Assembly: GCF_030915465.1 (NCBI RefSeq)
Contig: NZ_CP133267.1
Location: 1,773,001-1,837,000, forward strand
DNA: 64,000 bases
Reading direction: 5' to 3'
Origin: Neobacillus sp. PS3-34
Lineage (GTDB): Bacteria > Bacillota > Bacilli > Bacillales > Cytobacillaceae
The position numbers were made by a program, and so were the translations under genes. Positions 9,105 to 18,109 of this stretch are shown here, piece after piece (the first letter of the stretch is position 1; the number at the start of each line of letters is the position of its first letter). The notes beneath the pieces were generated by a model, which was not told where the DNA came from, did not search any database, and worked only from the letters and a program-made list of their open reading frames with translations.

Positions 9105-9305
9105 TTATTTAATCGAATCGGCCTTTAAAGAGACAGCAAGCGGTTTACTTTCTAAACAATATTCCATCAATGTGATCTTGCCTTCATATTCTAAATGTTT
9201 AGCCAATGCGATGATTTCTTCGCCCTCTTCTCTGGAGGATATTGAAGTTATTCTTGTATTACCATCATTATTCGTGATTCGATTTAAAAGCTCTTCTTTT
9301 TTCAT
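9105..9305 (-). CDS. small uncharacterised protein
   Basis: A 66-residue soluble protein, acidic and rich in Glu, with no membrane segment and no motif that I recognise. The start at ATG 9305 is preferred because AGGAG lies eight bases upstream; longer readings to 9356 lack a site. It stands alone on the minus strand between chaB and a DUF3231 gene. Sequence composition is normal for the region. Confidence 0.55.
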   Translation of the reverse strand: MKKEELLNRITNNDGNTRITSISSREEGEEIIALAKHLEYEGKITLMEYCLESKPLAVSLKADSIK

Positions 9306-9480
9306 CTCCATCACTCCTAATAAAGTAATTACCATTCTAATACCCTCTAAGAACAAAGAATACTCCTATTTATAAAAAGTATTTAATTTATTCTAAATAT
9401 TCACTCTAATAAAAGGAACTATTTTACTTTTCAACTCAGATTCCTTTACTAGACCGTTAGCCACTGCACCATAAAAATAT

Positions 9481-10038
9481 TTATATAGAATCTGCATTAG
9501 GATTACCTGGTGGATTATATTTTGGTGGTACTCTTAGCCAGCCCCTTTTTTTCATTATATTTTTTAATGGGGCTGCATATTTCATTAAATGCACTTGTAT
9601 TTGAAAGAACATCAATCCTACATCAGTCCGAACACTTTGGGACAATGACTGAGCACAAAAAGTTATAGAAGCTGCAATTTTTACTGCAATGAGATTGGCA
9701 ATTTCATCATCAGTTAATTTAACACCCTCCGGAACTGCATCTGGGTTAGATTTCGGTTTTTTTGAATTTATTAAAGGTAAGGGAATCCCTTCACTAATCA
9801 TGAATTTAGCAATCATTTCAGAATCAGCTTGACTGCCTTCTAATACACGTTGAATTACATGCCTTAACTCGGGATCTGTTGTCATATTTAATCCTACTTC
9901 GTATAACGAATGTGCTTCATGAAAAGCTGTAAATGCAGTCCACAAGCTCATTGTTTCACCTACATGTAATAATGGCTTGGGTTCGTCATCAACAAAATTA
10001 TACAGCATTGCTGTTATTGCCTCTATAATACTCGCCAT
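9481..10038 (-). CDS. DUF3231 family protein
   Basis: A 185-residue helical protein. DUF3231 features are the SLWTAFTAFHEAHSLYEVG helix near the start, acid residues spaced along helices in the manner of a ferritin-like bundle, and the C-terminal WLRVPPKYNPPG. The family is found mainly in spore-formers, where members are near spore-coat type proteins; a direct role is not established. Ribosome site GGTGGAA is present. It is monocistronic. Confidence 0.75.
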   Translation of the reverse strand: MASIIEAITAMLYNFVDDEPKPLLHVGETMSLWTAFTAFHEAHSLYEVGLNMTTDPELRHVIQRVLEGSQADSEMIAKFMISEGIPLPLINSKKPKSNPDAVPEGVKLTDDEIANLIAVKIAASITFCAQSLSQSVRTDVGLMFFQIQVHLMKYAAPLKNIMKKRGWLRVPPKYNPPGNPNADSI

Positions 10039-10209
10039 AATTCCACCTCATCATTCTTATTAAATTTATTATGGCGCAATTTATGTCAATCAATGTATTT
10101 TATGGAGACTCACCTAATTTGAAATAATCCCCTTACTAGAGTAAAAGGGAATTATTTCATTTGAAAAATTCAGCTTAATAGCAGTAACTCTATGAAAATT
10201 AGAGAAGAT

Positions 10210-10701
10210 TTAAAGCACCCTATCCAAATCAAAATGGAATATCAATTCCTCCCCATAATCGCCATCAAACCTTAGTCCTTTATCCATAAATCCAGCCTTC
10301 TTATACAAATGAATCGCAGGTAGGTTGGTATGATGAACCGTTAAAATAATTTCATCTTTATCAGGGAAATTTATTTTTATTATTTCAGGCAATCGATTAA
10401 AGGTTTGAAGTGCATATCCCCTATTTTGGTAGCGTGAATCGATTGAGAATGATTTAAGAATAATAGCATTCTCATTACCTGTATAATAGTTACCTTCCTT
10501 GTTCGTATATAAGGCAAAACAGCCAATCAAATCATCATCCAAGAATATGATAAAGGGCAGGTTGAATTTATCCTTCTTAAATACCTCTAAAACATCTATT
10601 GGTAGAGATGTATAAATCGCCTGTTCTTTAGGTAAACAGTATTCGGTGATAGCCGAATAATCGTTTTCAACATAACGTCTTATTACTAATCCACTTTCCA
10701 T
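10210..10701 (-). CDS. GNAT family N-acetyltransferase
   Basis: About 163 residues with the GNAT fold. The acetyl-CoA motif A is SFSIDSRYQNRGYALQ (R/Q-x-x-G-x-A pattern) and motif B is THHTNLPAIHLYKKAGF-like, ending in an aromatic/hydrophobic strand. The acceptor is not predictable. ATG 10701 is chosen over 10710 because GGGAG would be too close to the first ATG. It is a single gene. Confidence 0.8.
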   Translation of the reverse strand: MESGLVIRRYVENDYSAITEYCLPKEQAIYTSLPIDVLEVFKKDKFNLPFIIFLDDDLIGCFALYTNKEGNYYTGNENAIILKSFSIDSRYQNRGYALQTFNRLPEIIKINFPDKDEIILTVHHTNLPAIHLYKKAGFMDKGLRFDGDYGEELIFHFDLDRVL

Positions 10702-10944
10702 AGTATCCATTCTCCCACTTCATCAATCATATTAAGTTATGCATCTAACCCATCGGTAACGAAAAAAAATTCTGCCTAAAACTAGTTGAACTCTTTCAGC
10801 ACGAAAACAGAGATATACCGATTAAGCTGATTTAATGTAAATAATACAATGTATTAGTTGATTGAATTTTTGACAAGTTCTGTAAACTTTATTTAGTATT
10901 ATATAAGAGAATTAACTATCAGACAATAAAGGAAGGTTATAGAA

Positions 10945-11382
10945 ATGGAACTAGTAAGCAAGCCCTCTTTCAATGTGATCGGAAAGAAAGTAAGTTGCAC
11001 CTGGGATAAGCTAGGCATTGAGATGCCCGAAGCTTGGAAGGAAGTTATACTAAGAAAAAACGAAATAAAAAATCGCATATCACCCTATATTCTCGATGTT
11101 TGCCTCCATGTGAAAAATGGAGAATTCACTCAATTAATAGGCTGTGAAGTATCTGAACTTGCTGATATACCAACTGGTTTTGACGGGAAGTTAATACCTG
11201 AACAAAAATATGTTTATACAAAACATACCGGTTCAGTAATGGAAATAGCCACTGCATTTGGTGAAATGATTGAATGGGCAAAAGAAAACAATCTAACCAT
11301 AGACCCTGAAGATTTTAAAATCCAGTTTACCCCTGAAGAAAATGAAGCTGAGGGTTACGATTTATATTTTAAGGTACTGTAG
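10945..11382 (+). CDS. stand-alone GyrI-like / AraC effector-binding domain protein
   Basis: A 145-residue protein with the SOUL/GyrI-like duplicated fold: GKKVSCTWDKLG near the start, a middle YVYTKHTGSV strand and a C-terminal YDLYFKVL. No DNA-binding domain is attached. Stand-alone members bind small hydrophobic ligands or act as hydrolases for electrophiles; which applies here is not clear. GGAAGG is eight bases before the ATG. Confidence 0.75.
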   Translation: MELVSKPSFNVIGKKVSCTWDKLGIEMPEAWKEVILRKNEIKNRISPYILDVCLHVKNGEFTQLIGCEVSELADIPTGFDGKLIPEQKYVYTKHTGSVMEIATAFGEMIEWAKENNLTIDPEDFKIQFTPEENEAEGYDLYFKVL

Positions 11383-11418
11383 AAATGATAAAATTTTAGT
11401 GATAGTTCAAAAAGGATA

Positions 11419-11610
11419 TTGTTTTTTAAAGGGCGCCACGAAACACTTGCAGCCATCAAAGAACAGCAGGCAAAGCTTTTCGGAAAAGTGTATTCTCATA
11501 TTACTTACAAGCAGTGGGGAAATGGAGCAGCAGTTATGGAGCATTTGGCCGAAGCAGAAGAAGATTTCATGAAACTTCTGCTTGAAACAAAGGAGCATAT
11601 TTCTCTCTAA
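11419..11610 (+). CDS. doubtful short ORF, possible gene remnant
   Basis: The 63-codon frame opens with TTG and has a poor ribosome site only two bases away. The residue pattern (a helix with EQQAKLFGKVYSHITYKQWG, then EHLAEAEEDFMKLLLE) looks coding rather than random, yet no family is recognised and an overlapping minus-strand frame is of similar length. It could be the 3' end of a lost gene. Confidence 0.25.
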   Translation: MFFKGRHETLAAIKEQQAKLFGKVYSHITYKQWGNGAAVMEHLAEAEEDFMKLLLETKEHISL

Positions 11611-11627
11611 GGAAATATTTTTCAAAC

Positions 11628-11652
11628 AAAAAGGACCCATATGGTCCTTTTT
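11628..11652. terminator. bidirectional terminator
   Basis: AAAAAGGACC and GGTCCTTTTT are separated by five bases; the hairpin serves the plus-strand genes on the left and the TPR gene on the right. Confidence 0.8.
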
Positions 11653-11676
11653 GTCCTAATAAGCTGATTTTTATCT

Positions 11677-12714
11677 TCAAGCCTGTTCATGATAGTGAGA
11701 ATGATTGTGCCGACGGCATCCGAATAAATAACATGCATGTTCTATATTTGGTTCATATTCCAGCACCTGCCGTTTTCCCTCAAATATTTCTTTTTTTGTA
11801 CTTCTTAAGTAATCAATATCCTGCCTTAATTCACCTATGTATTCTTCTTTTCTTCCCGGTTCCCAGTCATCATCATCTTCAAATGTTTCCTCTATTTCCT
11901 GTTCTTTATGCTGAATGAGTGACTCTAAAAGCTGGTCAATCTTTTTTACTTCTCCAAGCTTCGAAAGAGAATAAAGATATGGAGGCAGCCAGTCCACTTG
12001 ATAGTGGGCTAAGTTTAATTTTGAATACACAGAAACAAATTCATTAAACTCATCCGTCAGATAATAAATAAACGCTATTTGGTCCTCTATACGATCAAAT
12101 CTGTCTTCCAATTTTTCGTTTTCAATTAATAATTCCTTTGCAATTTTTAAAGCTTCATCTCTCCCACCTAATTTTGCTATACAAATCCCATAGCCGAGTA
12201 AGGGATGTAAACTGAGATTATCCTTTCTTCTTGCCGAATATGCCTTCTTAAAGCTCCCGGCCGCTTCTTTTAGCATTGATTTTTTATAATAACAAACTCC
12301 AAGATTATTTAAATTTTCTATAGTGGGCTGAATGGAAATCGCCATTAATAATAACTCAATTGCTCTTTTATAGTTTCCATTCGATGTATAGATTTCTCCT
12401 AATAAGTTATAAGGGAAATAAGATGAAGGCTTAAGTTCAATAGCTCGTTCTAAAACTTCAATTGCTTTCTTTTCTTCATATTTCCAGTGACCATCATCAG
12501 TTGGTTCACCTTCAGTGTAATAAAAGTACCCTAGATTATTTAACGACTGAATGTTCGGCTTAATTTTCACAGCTCGTTTAAATTGCAGCAATGCTCCTTC
12601 GTAATCTCTACTCTCCATTAAAGCAATAGCAAAGTCATTAATTAAATTAGTATTATTAGACTCTTGCTTTAACCGTATTTTCATTTCATCGGCAAGCCCT
12701 TCAAATTCTTCCAT
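11677..12714 (-). CDS. TPR repeat protein
   Basis: A 345-residue cytoplasmic protein built of tetratricopeptide repeats from about residue 20 to 250. Repeats are seen at DYEGALLQFKRAVKIKP, AIEVLERAIELKP, YKRAIELLLMAISIQP and LKEAAGSFKKAY. An acidic stretch (EETFEDDDDWEPG) follows, and the extreme C-terminus is Cys/His-rich (CYLFGCRRHNHSHYHE), which might bind metal. No enzymatic domain. AAAGGAGAG precedes the ATG. It is likely a scaffold; the partner is unknown. Confidence 0.85.
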   Translation of the reverse strand: MEEFEGLADEMKIRLKQESNNTNLINDFAIALMESRDYEGALLQFKRAVKIKPNIQSLNNLGYFYYTEGEPTDDGHWKYEEKKAIEVLERAIELKPSSYFPYNLLGEIYTSNGNYKRAIELLLMAISIQPTIENLNNLGVCYYKKSMLKEAAGSFKKAYSARRKDNLSLHPLLGYGICIAKLGGRDEALKIAKELLIENEKLEDRFDRIEDQIAFIYYLTDEFNEFVSVYSKLNLAHYQVDWLPPYLYSLSKLGEVKKIDQLLESLIQHKEQEIEETFEDDDDWEPGRKEEYIGELRQDIDYLRSTKKEIFEGKRQVLEYEPNIEHACYLFGCRRHNHSHYHEQA

Positions 12715-12746
12715 CAGGCTCTCTCCTTTTTCAACTATACATTTCC

Positions 12747-13169
12747 CTATTTTCTTATGGCCTCAGCTGCTTGTAAACTTTCTTTTAACCAGATTGGCGA
12801 TTTGGGATGAGAAAAAATTTCATCAGCAGACATCCAATAGACGGAGTCAACTTCATCAGGGCTTTTTGCATAAGGTTCACCGCCATCAAATTCACATAGA
12901 AAAACAATATCAATCACTTCTCTTCCATCATCTAAAACAAACGATGTGCTTCTGACAAATTTTATTGTGTCCTTAATTGTTATCCCTACTTCTTCATCCA
13001 GCTCTCTTTTTAAGGTTCTTTCCAAAATATCCTTGGAATTACCCTCATGATCTACTGTGCCGCCAACAAGAGAAAGCATGCCGCCTGCGTGCTCTTCCTT
13101 CAAACTGCGTCCAATCACCAGCCACTTATCCTCTTTAAATACAGCCCCTTCTACATTTACATAGAACAT
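12747..13169 (-). CDS. NUDIX hydrolase
   Basis: A 140-residue protein with a NUDIX box over about residues 36-60: GGTVDHEGN..., then RELDEEVGI. The full GX5EX7REUXEEXGU pattern is spread slightly because of an insertion before the REL. The substrate, a nucleoside diphosphate derivative, is not predictable. GGAG lies eight bases before the ATG. It is 30 bases downstream of the PlsY/TPR gap and likely has its own transcript. Confidence 0.82.
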   Translation of the reverse strand: MFYVNVEGAVFKEDKWLVIGRSLKEEHAGGMLSLVGGTVDHEGNSKDILERTLKRELDEEVGITIKDTIKFVRSTSFVLDDGREVIDIVFLCEFDGGEPYAKSPDEVDSVYWMSADEIFSHPKSPIWLKESLQAAEAIRK

Positions 13170-13251
13170 TTGCAGTTCTCCTTGCTCCAGGATTTTTTTC
13201 TATATAAGAGTAATAATACCATCCAGTATTTACGTAGCTTTGTGAAATGTA

Positions 13252-13825
13252 TTATTTGCCCTTCTTATAAAGCCTCTCCTTTATATCCTCTGTATGTACT
13301 ACTAAAATGATCATAATCAGCATGATCGTAAGAAGAATTGCCGCTGCCGGATGGCCTACGAAAATAAAAGACGACAGGAATCATGATAAAGGCGCCCAGC
13401 CCTGCCATGGTAAAACTTTTTGTAAATGGATAAAAAAGTCCAAACCCGCCAATCAGCACCAGGGCTGTAACCGGCTGAAACGCAAGCATCCCGCCGATGA
13501 ACGGCCAAATGCCCATCCCGCCCCGGAATTTAAATAAAACAGGTTTTATATGACCAATAAGAACTGCAGCCAGTCCGAGCAGGAGGATATTAGCACTAAA
13601 CTCGAGGTACCTTCCAGCTAAAACGGCAAGTGCCGCTTTTAAAGCATCACCAAGAAAAGTCAGCACAAAAGCCATTTTCCCATGGATGCGTCCTGCGTTC
13701 CTTGCCCCTGGATTGCCGCTCCCCTCTGCGCGAATATCCTTTTTGCCCAAAAGCTTAATCACAAAATAGCCAGTTATAAAATTCCCAATAAAATAAGCTG
13801 CTATTAAATACAAAAAGATGGCCAT
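13252..13825 (-). pseudogene. plsY: glycerol-3-phosphate acyltransferase PlsY, frameshifted near the 3' end
   Basis: The first 155 residues are PlsY: five helices, AEGSGNPGARNAGR in the first conserved loop and FKFRGGMG in the second. After FYF the open frame turns into a Ser/Tyr/Asp-rich tail that is not PlsY-like. In the next frame the normal last helix appears (GHPAAAILLTIMLIMIILVV) with a basic end and stop at 13252. Removing one T from the four-T run at 13357-13365 restores it. PlsY uses acyl phosphate to acylate glycerol-3-phosphate in the membrane. A typical Bacillus genome has another, essential PlsY; this copy may be a paralogue. Confidence 0.72.
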
Positions 13826-13965
13826 GTTAACCTCACCGTTTCAAAATAATTTTCTTTTTTGTATTCGTCAGGAAGCACGTTTTCACCTTCATCCTGCCAA
13901 GAAGGATTTTATCAAGAATAAAGGAATACTATAAAATCTAACTCTGGAGGTCTAAGATTAAGCTT

Positions 13966-14673
13966 TCAGCAAATGCACGTTTTTTTCTTTAATCCTATTT
14001 TTGATTTTGCTTCCATTTTTCTTATGTAGTCAGCTGCAAGCGGAACTTTGCATGCGGTGTTGCCCACATCAACATTGACCTTCCCTATCTGCTCAGCAAT
14101 TCTCACTGCTTCGTCATGCAGATCTATCACATATCCCCCAACACAGATGACAAAAGTATTCATTACATACCGAACACGGTTTTTCTCATTGTGAATGCTT
14201 GATTCCACCTGATGTAAGAGCGCCTCGATTTCGTTCATGTCGAGCTCTTCATCCGGCGTGATCGTAATGTAATTCGCGTAAGTGCTCCAGCCGCATGTTG
14301 CAACCATCTCATTTTTCGAATTCATCCACTCCCTGGCCAACTCAAGTGCATAATGGCTCTCCGCTGCCACTCCAGCCACTGTATATTCGGCAAGCATGTA
14401 CCAGTATGCTTTCTTTACCCAATCCTGAAGCGTCTCCTTAGTCACAAGCTTCGGATTAATAGAGAGCCCCGCCAAATACATGGCATCATGGTTGCCAGAC
14501 TGATAAAGTGCAAGCGCCAATTCATGATCCTTTTTCACATGCTTGACAAGTTTTTTCAAGTCACCGACCTTTACACCAAAAAATGAATGATTTGCTCCAT
14601 GCCGGATAAAGGTTTTTTTCGTTTGCTCAGAACCTAACTCTTCTAGACTTTTCATAATTTCCTCATATGTCAT
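13966..14673 (-). CDS. DNA alkylation repair protein, AlkD-like
   Basis: A 235-residue alpha-helical HEAT-repeat protein. It begins with the MTYEEIMKSLEELG helix, contains VGDLKKLVK and WYMLAEYTVAG segments and ends with ADYIRKMEAKSKIG. AlkD-type enzymes excise N3- and N7-alkyl purines without base flipping. The start at 14673 has GGGGG eight bases upstream; the longer frame to 14703 is not supported. Together with the Ada-AlkA and Ogt genes this is a third alkylation-repair gene in the window, but it is not in the same operon. Confidence 0.82.
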   Translation of the reverse strand: MTYEEIMKSLEELGSEQTKKTFIRHGANHSFFGVKVGDLKKLVKHVKKDHELALALYQSGNHDAMYLAGLSINPKLVTKETLQDWVKKAYWYMLAEYTVAGVAAESHYALELAREWMNSKNEMVATCGWSTYANYITITPDEELDMNEIEALLHQVESSIHNEKNRVRYVMNTFVICVGGYVIDLHDEAVRIAEQIGKVNVDVGNTACKVPLAADYIRKMEAKSKIGLKKKTCIC

Positions 14674-14814
14674 GATTTGCCCCCTGCAATCCTTTTCTTT
14701 CATTATAAGGAAAAAATGGTGGTAAAAATACTCTGCTCATAAATTGAAGTTTAAAGTATTTTTATAATGGAATTAGTAGTAATGGAGTTAATCTTAATAA
14801 TTGGAGGCGTGCTT

Positions 14815-15168
14815 ATGTATTTAGATAGTTTTGTAAATCAAAAGATTCAGTTAAAGCTTAAGAATTTTCCTGAAGAGCTGACGGGTTCCATTACTGGCAT
14901 TTTCCAGCCCGAAGAATGGTATTTAGTAAAACTCATTAATACAGAGAATATGGGTATATGGGTTGAAAATCCCTGTTACAAAAGAGTGAAGGTTGAGGAA
15001 GAAGACGGGACAGTCATACCGGATGAGCATCAAAAGGAAGAGACTTGTACAACCAACCTCCTATTGCGATGGGAATATATCAGCTCAATCCTTACTTTCC
15101 CGAACGAAATCACAGTTGGCGTGGACAAAAAAGCAAAATTAATTGGCTTTCAGCCTGATGAAGATTAA
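14815..15168 (+). CDS. uncharacterised 117-residue protein
   Basis: A soluble, acidic protein with beta-strand rich composition and a conserved-looking core (GSITGIFQPEEWYLVKL, then NPCYKRVKVEEEDG). It has no signal peptide and no recognised domain. ATG 14815 is chosen because TTGGAGG lies eight bases upstream. A longer frame from 14767 reads through a hydrophobic stretch but no ribosome site fits it. Confidence 0.6.
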   Translation: MYLDSFVNQKIQLKLKNFPEELTGSITGIFQPEEWYLVKLINTENMGIWVENPCYKRVKVEEEDGTVIPDEHQKEETCTTNLLLRWEYISSILTFPNEITVGVDKKAKLIGFQPDED

Positions 15169-15412
15169 CTGGCAAGCAAATGTTTGAAAACAAATTTTAG
15201 TGAAAATAACCGGTAGAATCCTATTTCACTAAATTATTTCAACATTCAGTTGATTCTTAGTGACGTATCAAGTAGTATGTAAATACGAACAAATGAAAGG
15301 GTGACCTTAAAGCCAATGATTCACTAAACCTTTCTAAGAAACGATTCGTATAAAACGAAAATATTTCTGGGTAGGATTAGTGCTGGCTTTTTATATAAAA
15401 GGACAAAAGTAC

Positions 15413-15484
15413 ATGGTGTACTATGCCTTTATATGCTTGCATTGCCTCCTATCCAGTTTAATGGATAAGGAGGTTTTTTTATGA
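15413..15484 (+). CDS. leader peptide for the MFS exporter
   Basis: A 23-codon frame starts at ATG 15413 with AAAAGGA nine bases upstream and ends in TGA that overlaps the MFS start codon (ATGA at 15481-15484). It is hydrophobic and ends with a MDKEV-type stretch whose codons form the 3' arm of the hairpin at 15445-15473. The arrangement is that of ribosome-stalling leaders of antibiotic-resistance genes in Firmicutes: a stalled ribosome would free the MFS start region. No other gene lies in 15169-15412. Confidence 0.55.
   Translation: MVYYAFICLHCLLSSLMDKEVFL
15445..15480 (+). promoter_or_regulatory. attenuator hairpin that holds the MFS ribosome site
   Basis: CCTCCTATCC pairs with GGATAAGGAGG (one unpaired base) and is followed by seven T. 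The 3' arm includes the GGAGG of the MFS gene, so the hairpin can both end transcription and hide the ribosome site. Confidence 0.65.
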
Positions 15485-16723
15485 CGAATACAAATTCCAA
15501 CATCTCAATGGGGGAATTGTTCCGTAATCGAGTGATTCGGACCATCCTGCTGTCGACGCTGTTTCTCCAAATCGGCATATGGGTTCGCAATTACTCCATT
15601 TTGCTTTATGTGATTGAGAAAACGAACGAAGACCCGGTAGCGGTATCACTCATTTCAGTTGCCGAGTTTGCACCGATCTTTCTTTTTTCGTTTATCGGGG
15701 GTACATTCGCTGACAGGTGGAGACCAAAACGTACGATGATCTGGTGTGATTTTCTTAGTGCCGTTTCCATTTTTGTCGTTCTGTTAACCCTTTTTTTGGG
15801 GAGCTGGAAGGTCATTTTCTTCGCAACACTTGTTTCATCCATCCTTTCACAGTTCTCACAGCCATCCGGTATGAAACTGTTTAAGCTCCATGTAAGGGAA
15901 GAACTTGTTCAGATGGGTATGTCTATGTACCAGACGCTTTTTGCCGTATTTATGATTCTTGGACCAATTATCGGCACTTTTGTTTATCAGCACTACGGCA
16001 TCGGCGTAGCCATTGCCATTATGGGCATTGCCTTTTTACTCTCTGCTGCCATTCTAATGATGCTTCCGCCTGACATAGAAGCTGATGAGAATACAGCGGG
16101 AACGACCATCATGCAAGAAATGAAGGAAGGATTTCTCTATGTTTGGAATAGCCGTGCGCTGACCTTGCTTGGCGGCTGTTTTGCTGCTGCTGGTTTGGCA
16201 TTGGGACTAACACAGCCACTTTCAGTTTTCCTCATTACTGAGCAGCTTGGTTTACCGAAAGAGCAGTTGCAATGGCTCATGGCAGCCTTTGGAGCTGGGA
16301 TGATATTAGGTGGAAGGCCTTACAATCGGGATTGCGAAGAAAACTCCTCCCCAAATTCTTCTCGCTATTGGTATGACCGTTAATGCAATTGGGTTGTTTG
16401 TGATGGGCGTATCCGAACAGCTTTGGCTGACACTCACTGTGCAGTTTATCAGTGGTTTGTTTATGCCATGCATTCACATCGGCATTAATACGATGATTTT
16501 GCAGAATACCGAAGCTGCTTTCATTGGCCGAGTCAATGGTATACTAAACCCTATATTTATGGGGACGATGGTCATAACCATGAGTGCAAGCGGCTGGCTG
16601 AAAAAAACCTTCTCGCTTTTAGCAATGTACGAAATCGCATCATTGTTATTTATTATTGGTGTACTTACCCTTGTTCCTCTATTCAAACGCTCCATCACAA
16701 TGGAAAAGAGGGAAGAAGTATAG
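15481..16723 (+). pseudogene. MFS drug exporter (macrolide-efflux type), single-base frameshift
   Basis: Two frames form one protein of about 410 residues and 12 membrane helices. The first reads to 16383 but leaves the family after GAGMILGG; the second takes over with LTIGIAKKTPPQ and runs to 16723. One extra A in GGTGGAAGGCC at 16313-16316 explains the break. The motif GGTFADRWRPKRT in the loop after helix 2 is the MFS signature. The relatives are macrolide-type exporters of Firmicutes such as MefA and YfmI; substrate unproven. The leader and attenuator upstream fit an antibiotic-induced gene. Confidence 0.75.
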
Positions 16724-16731
16724 ATTGAATG

Positions 16732-16767
16732 AAAACAGCCTGGTGTTTTGAACCAGGCTGTTTTTTT
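16732..16767 (+). terminator. Rho-independent terminator after the MFS gene
   Basis: AAAACAGCCTGG pairs with CCAGGCTGTTTT, ending in a run of seven T, nine bases after the stop. Confidence 0.9.
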
Positions 16768-16790
16768 CATTATGGAAGGTGCTTCAAAAC

Positions 16791-16808
16791 TAATCAAACG
16801 TTTGATTA
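16791..16808. repeat. TAATCAAACGTTTGATTA palindrome, copy 2
   Basis: A perfect 18-base palindrome in the gap between the MFS terminator and the CGCG repeat array; see copies at 7291 and 31243. Confidence 0.6.
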
Positions 16809-16873
16809 AATCCAGTTGAAGCCTTGGCATATATGACTTTTGCATTTATGGATTTTGATGAAGGTGATTTTTT

Positions 16874-17037
16874 ATTTATCTCGGTGATTACGGTTTTATC
16901 TCTCTTTTTTCCTATTTATTTCGCGGGCTTTTCCATTTATCTCGCGGGTTTAAGCATTTATCTCGCGGATTTTCTTTATTTTCTCGCCTAGATTTATCTT
17001 TTTCTCGTGAGTTTCTCACTTTTTCTCGCGCGCGACC
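16874..17037. repeat. degenerate tandem array with ATTTATCTCGCGG core
   Basis: About eight imperfect units of 18-24 bases read TTTAT(C/T)TCGCGG or TTTATTTTCTCGC on the plus strand. Three in the middle (16914-16968) are nearly identical and 19-22 bases apart; units degrade outward and end in TCGCGCGCGAC. The array fills the gap between the convergent MFS and TerC genes (16724-17048). No ORF, no CRISPR-like spacer pattern. Confidence 0.6.
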
Positions 17038-17048
17038 TCCATTTTTTT

Positions 17049-17825
17049 CTAATGCCCATCTGCAGTAATTTCCTCTTTATCCCTTGACAAGAACCAGCCG
17101 CCCAATGCAATTAGAATCAGAACGGCATAGAAGGTGATTTTCCAACCTAGAGAGTGTGCAAAATCCTCCGAAAGAACACCAAGAGCTTGATGCGACAGCG
17201 TATAAACTGATAATTTCACACCTACCCAGCCCACAATCATAAAAGCGGCAATTTCCAGTCCGGGTTTTGTTTGAAGCAATTTCACAAAGAAATTAGCAGC
17301 AAATCGCATAATAATAACTCCGATCAATCCCCCTGCAAAAATAACAAGAAATTTCGCACCGTCCAGCCCTCCGATTTGTGGCAAATTAGTATTTGGCAGT
17401 ACAACCGCCAGTGCAACCGCGGCCAGAATGGAGTCTACAGCAAAAGCGATATCAGCAATCTCGATCTTAAGGACAGTCAGCCAAAAGCCAGACTTCTTCT
17501 TTGGTTCATCCTCCATTTCCTTATCGTATACTTTCTTAACAACAAGCTTTCTAAAAATGTGGTTAGTTGCCATAAATAAAAGATATAGCGCCCCAATTGC
17601 TTGTACCTGCCACACATCAACGAGATACGAGATTGCGAACAGTGACCCGAAGCGAAATATAAATGCCCAGACTAGCCCATAAAACAAAGCCTTTTTCCTG
17701 GCTTCTTCAGGTAAATGCTTTACCATAATGGCTAAAACCAGCGCATTATCTGCAGCTAAAAGCCCCTCAATCGCAATTAATAACAATAATACCCATCCGT
17801 ACTCAAACAAAATTGATAATTCCAT
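17049..17825 (-). CDS. TerC family integral membrane protein
   Basis: A 258-residue protein with seven helices. TerC acid motifs are clear: LLAADNALVLAIM near the start and DIAFAVDSILAAVAL in the middle. Members such as B. subtilis YkoY and MeeF/YceF export manganese and support loading of secreted metalloenzymes. GGAGGATAC precedes the ATG. In B. subtilis ykoY sits directly after a manganese riboswitch; here a riboswitch of that class is 950 bases upstream with two small genes between, so joint control is possible but unproven. The 284-base gap to the next gene has its own weak promoter-like sequence. Confidence 0.88.
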   Translation of the reverse strand: MELSILFEYGWVLLLLIAIEGLLAADNALVLAIMVKHLPEEARKKALFYGLVWAFIFRFGSLFAISYLVDVWQVQAIGALYLLFMATNHIFRKLVVKKVYDKEMEDEPKKKSGFWLTVLKIEIADIAFAVDSILAAVALAVVLPNTNLPQIGGLDGAKFLVIFAGGLIGVIIMRFAANFFVKLLQTKPGLEIAAFMIVGWVGVKLSVYTLSHQALGVLSEDFAHSLGWKITFYAVLILIALGGWFLSRDKEEITADGH

Positions 17826-18012
17826 ATAAATTGTATCCTCCTTTTTTTATAAAATACTTTCCTTCTAAGTTCTGAAAAATAATCCCTGTATAGTTAATAC
17901 GATACTATTTTGAAAACGGGGAGGGTTTTTCACCTCTAAAGTAGTTGAACTCATTAACTGTGTTTCCATAATAGTTAATAGAGTAATAGCCAGAAACAGG
18001 CGACGTACATTA

Positions 18013-18036
18013 ATTGATTTCAAAAACAATCAATTC
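18013..18036 (-). other. AATTGATT inverted repeat in the TerC upstream gap
   Basis: AATTGATT and AATCAATT are separated by eight bases in the gap 17826-18109. It has no T run on either strand, so it is a poor terminator; it may be an operator. Nothing else is evident in this gap. Confidence 0.3.
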
Positions 18037-18109
18037 TCCTTATAAAGTTATTTCTTTAGGTAGAAGCCGATTTTCACATTCCAAGTCTTCCTTTCCCCAA
18101 AAAATTAAT

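Noticed and set aside
9420..9480. C-terminal coding continuation below the DUF3231 gene
   Set aside because: An open stretch of about 27 codons is present, but DUF3231 already ends normally at WLRVPPKYNPPG plus a short tail and no start exists.
16874..17037. CRISPR array
   Set aside because: Units are only about 13 conserved bases, spacers are 6-10 bases and similar to each other, and there are no cas genes.
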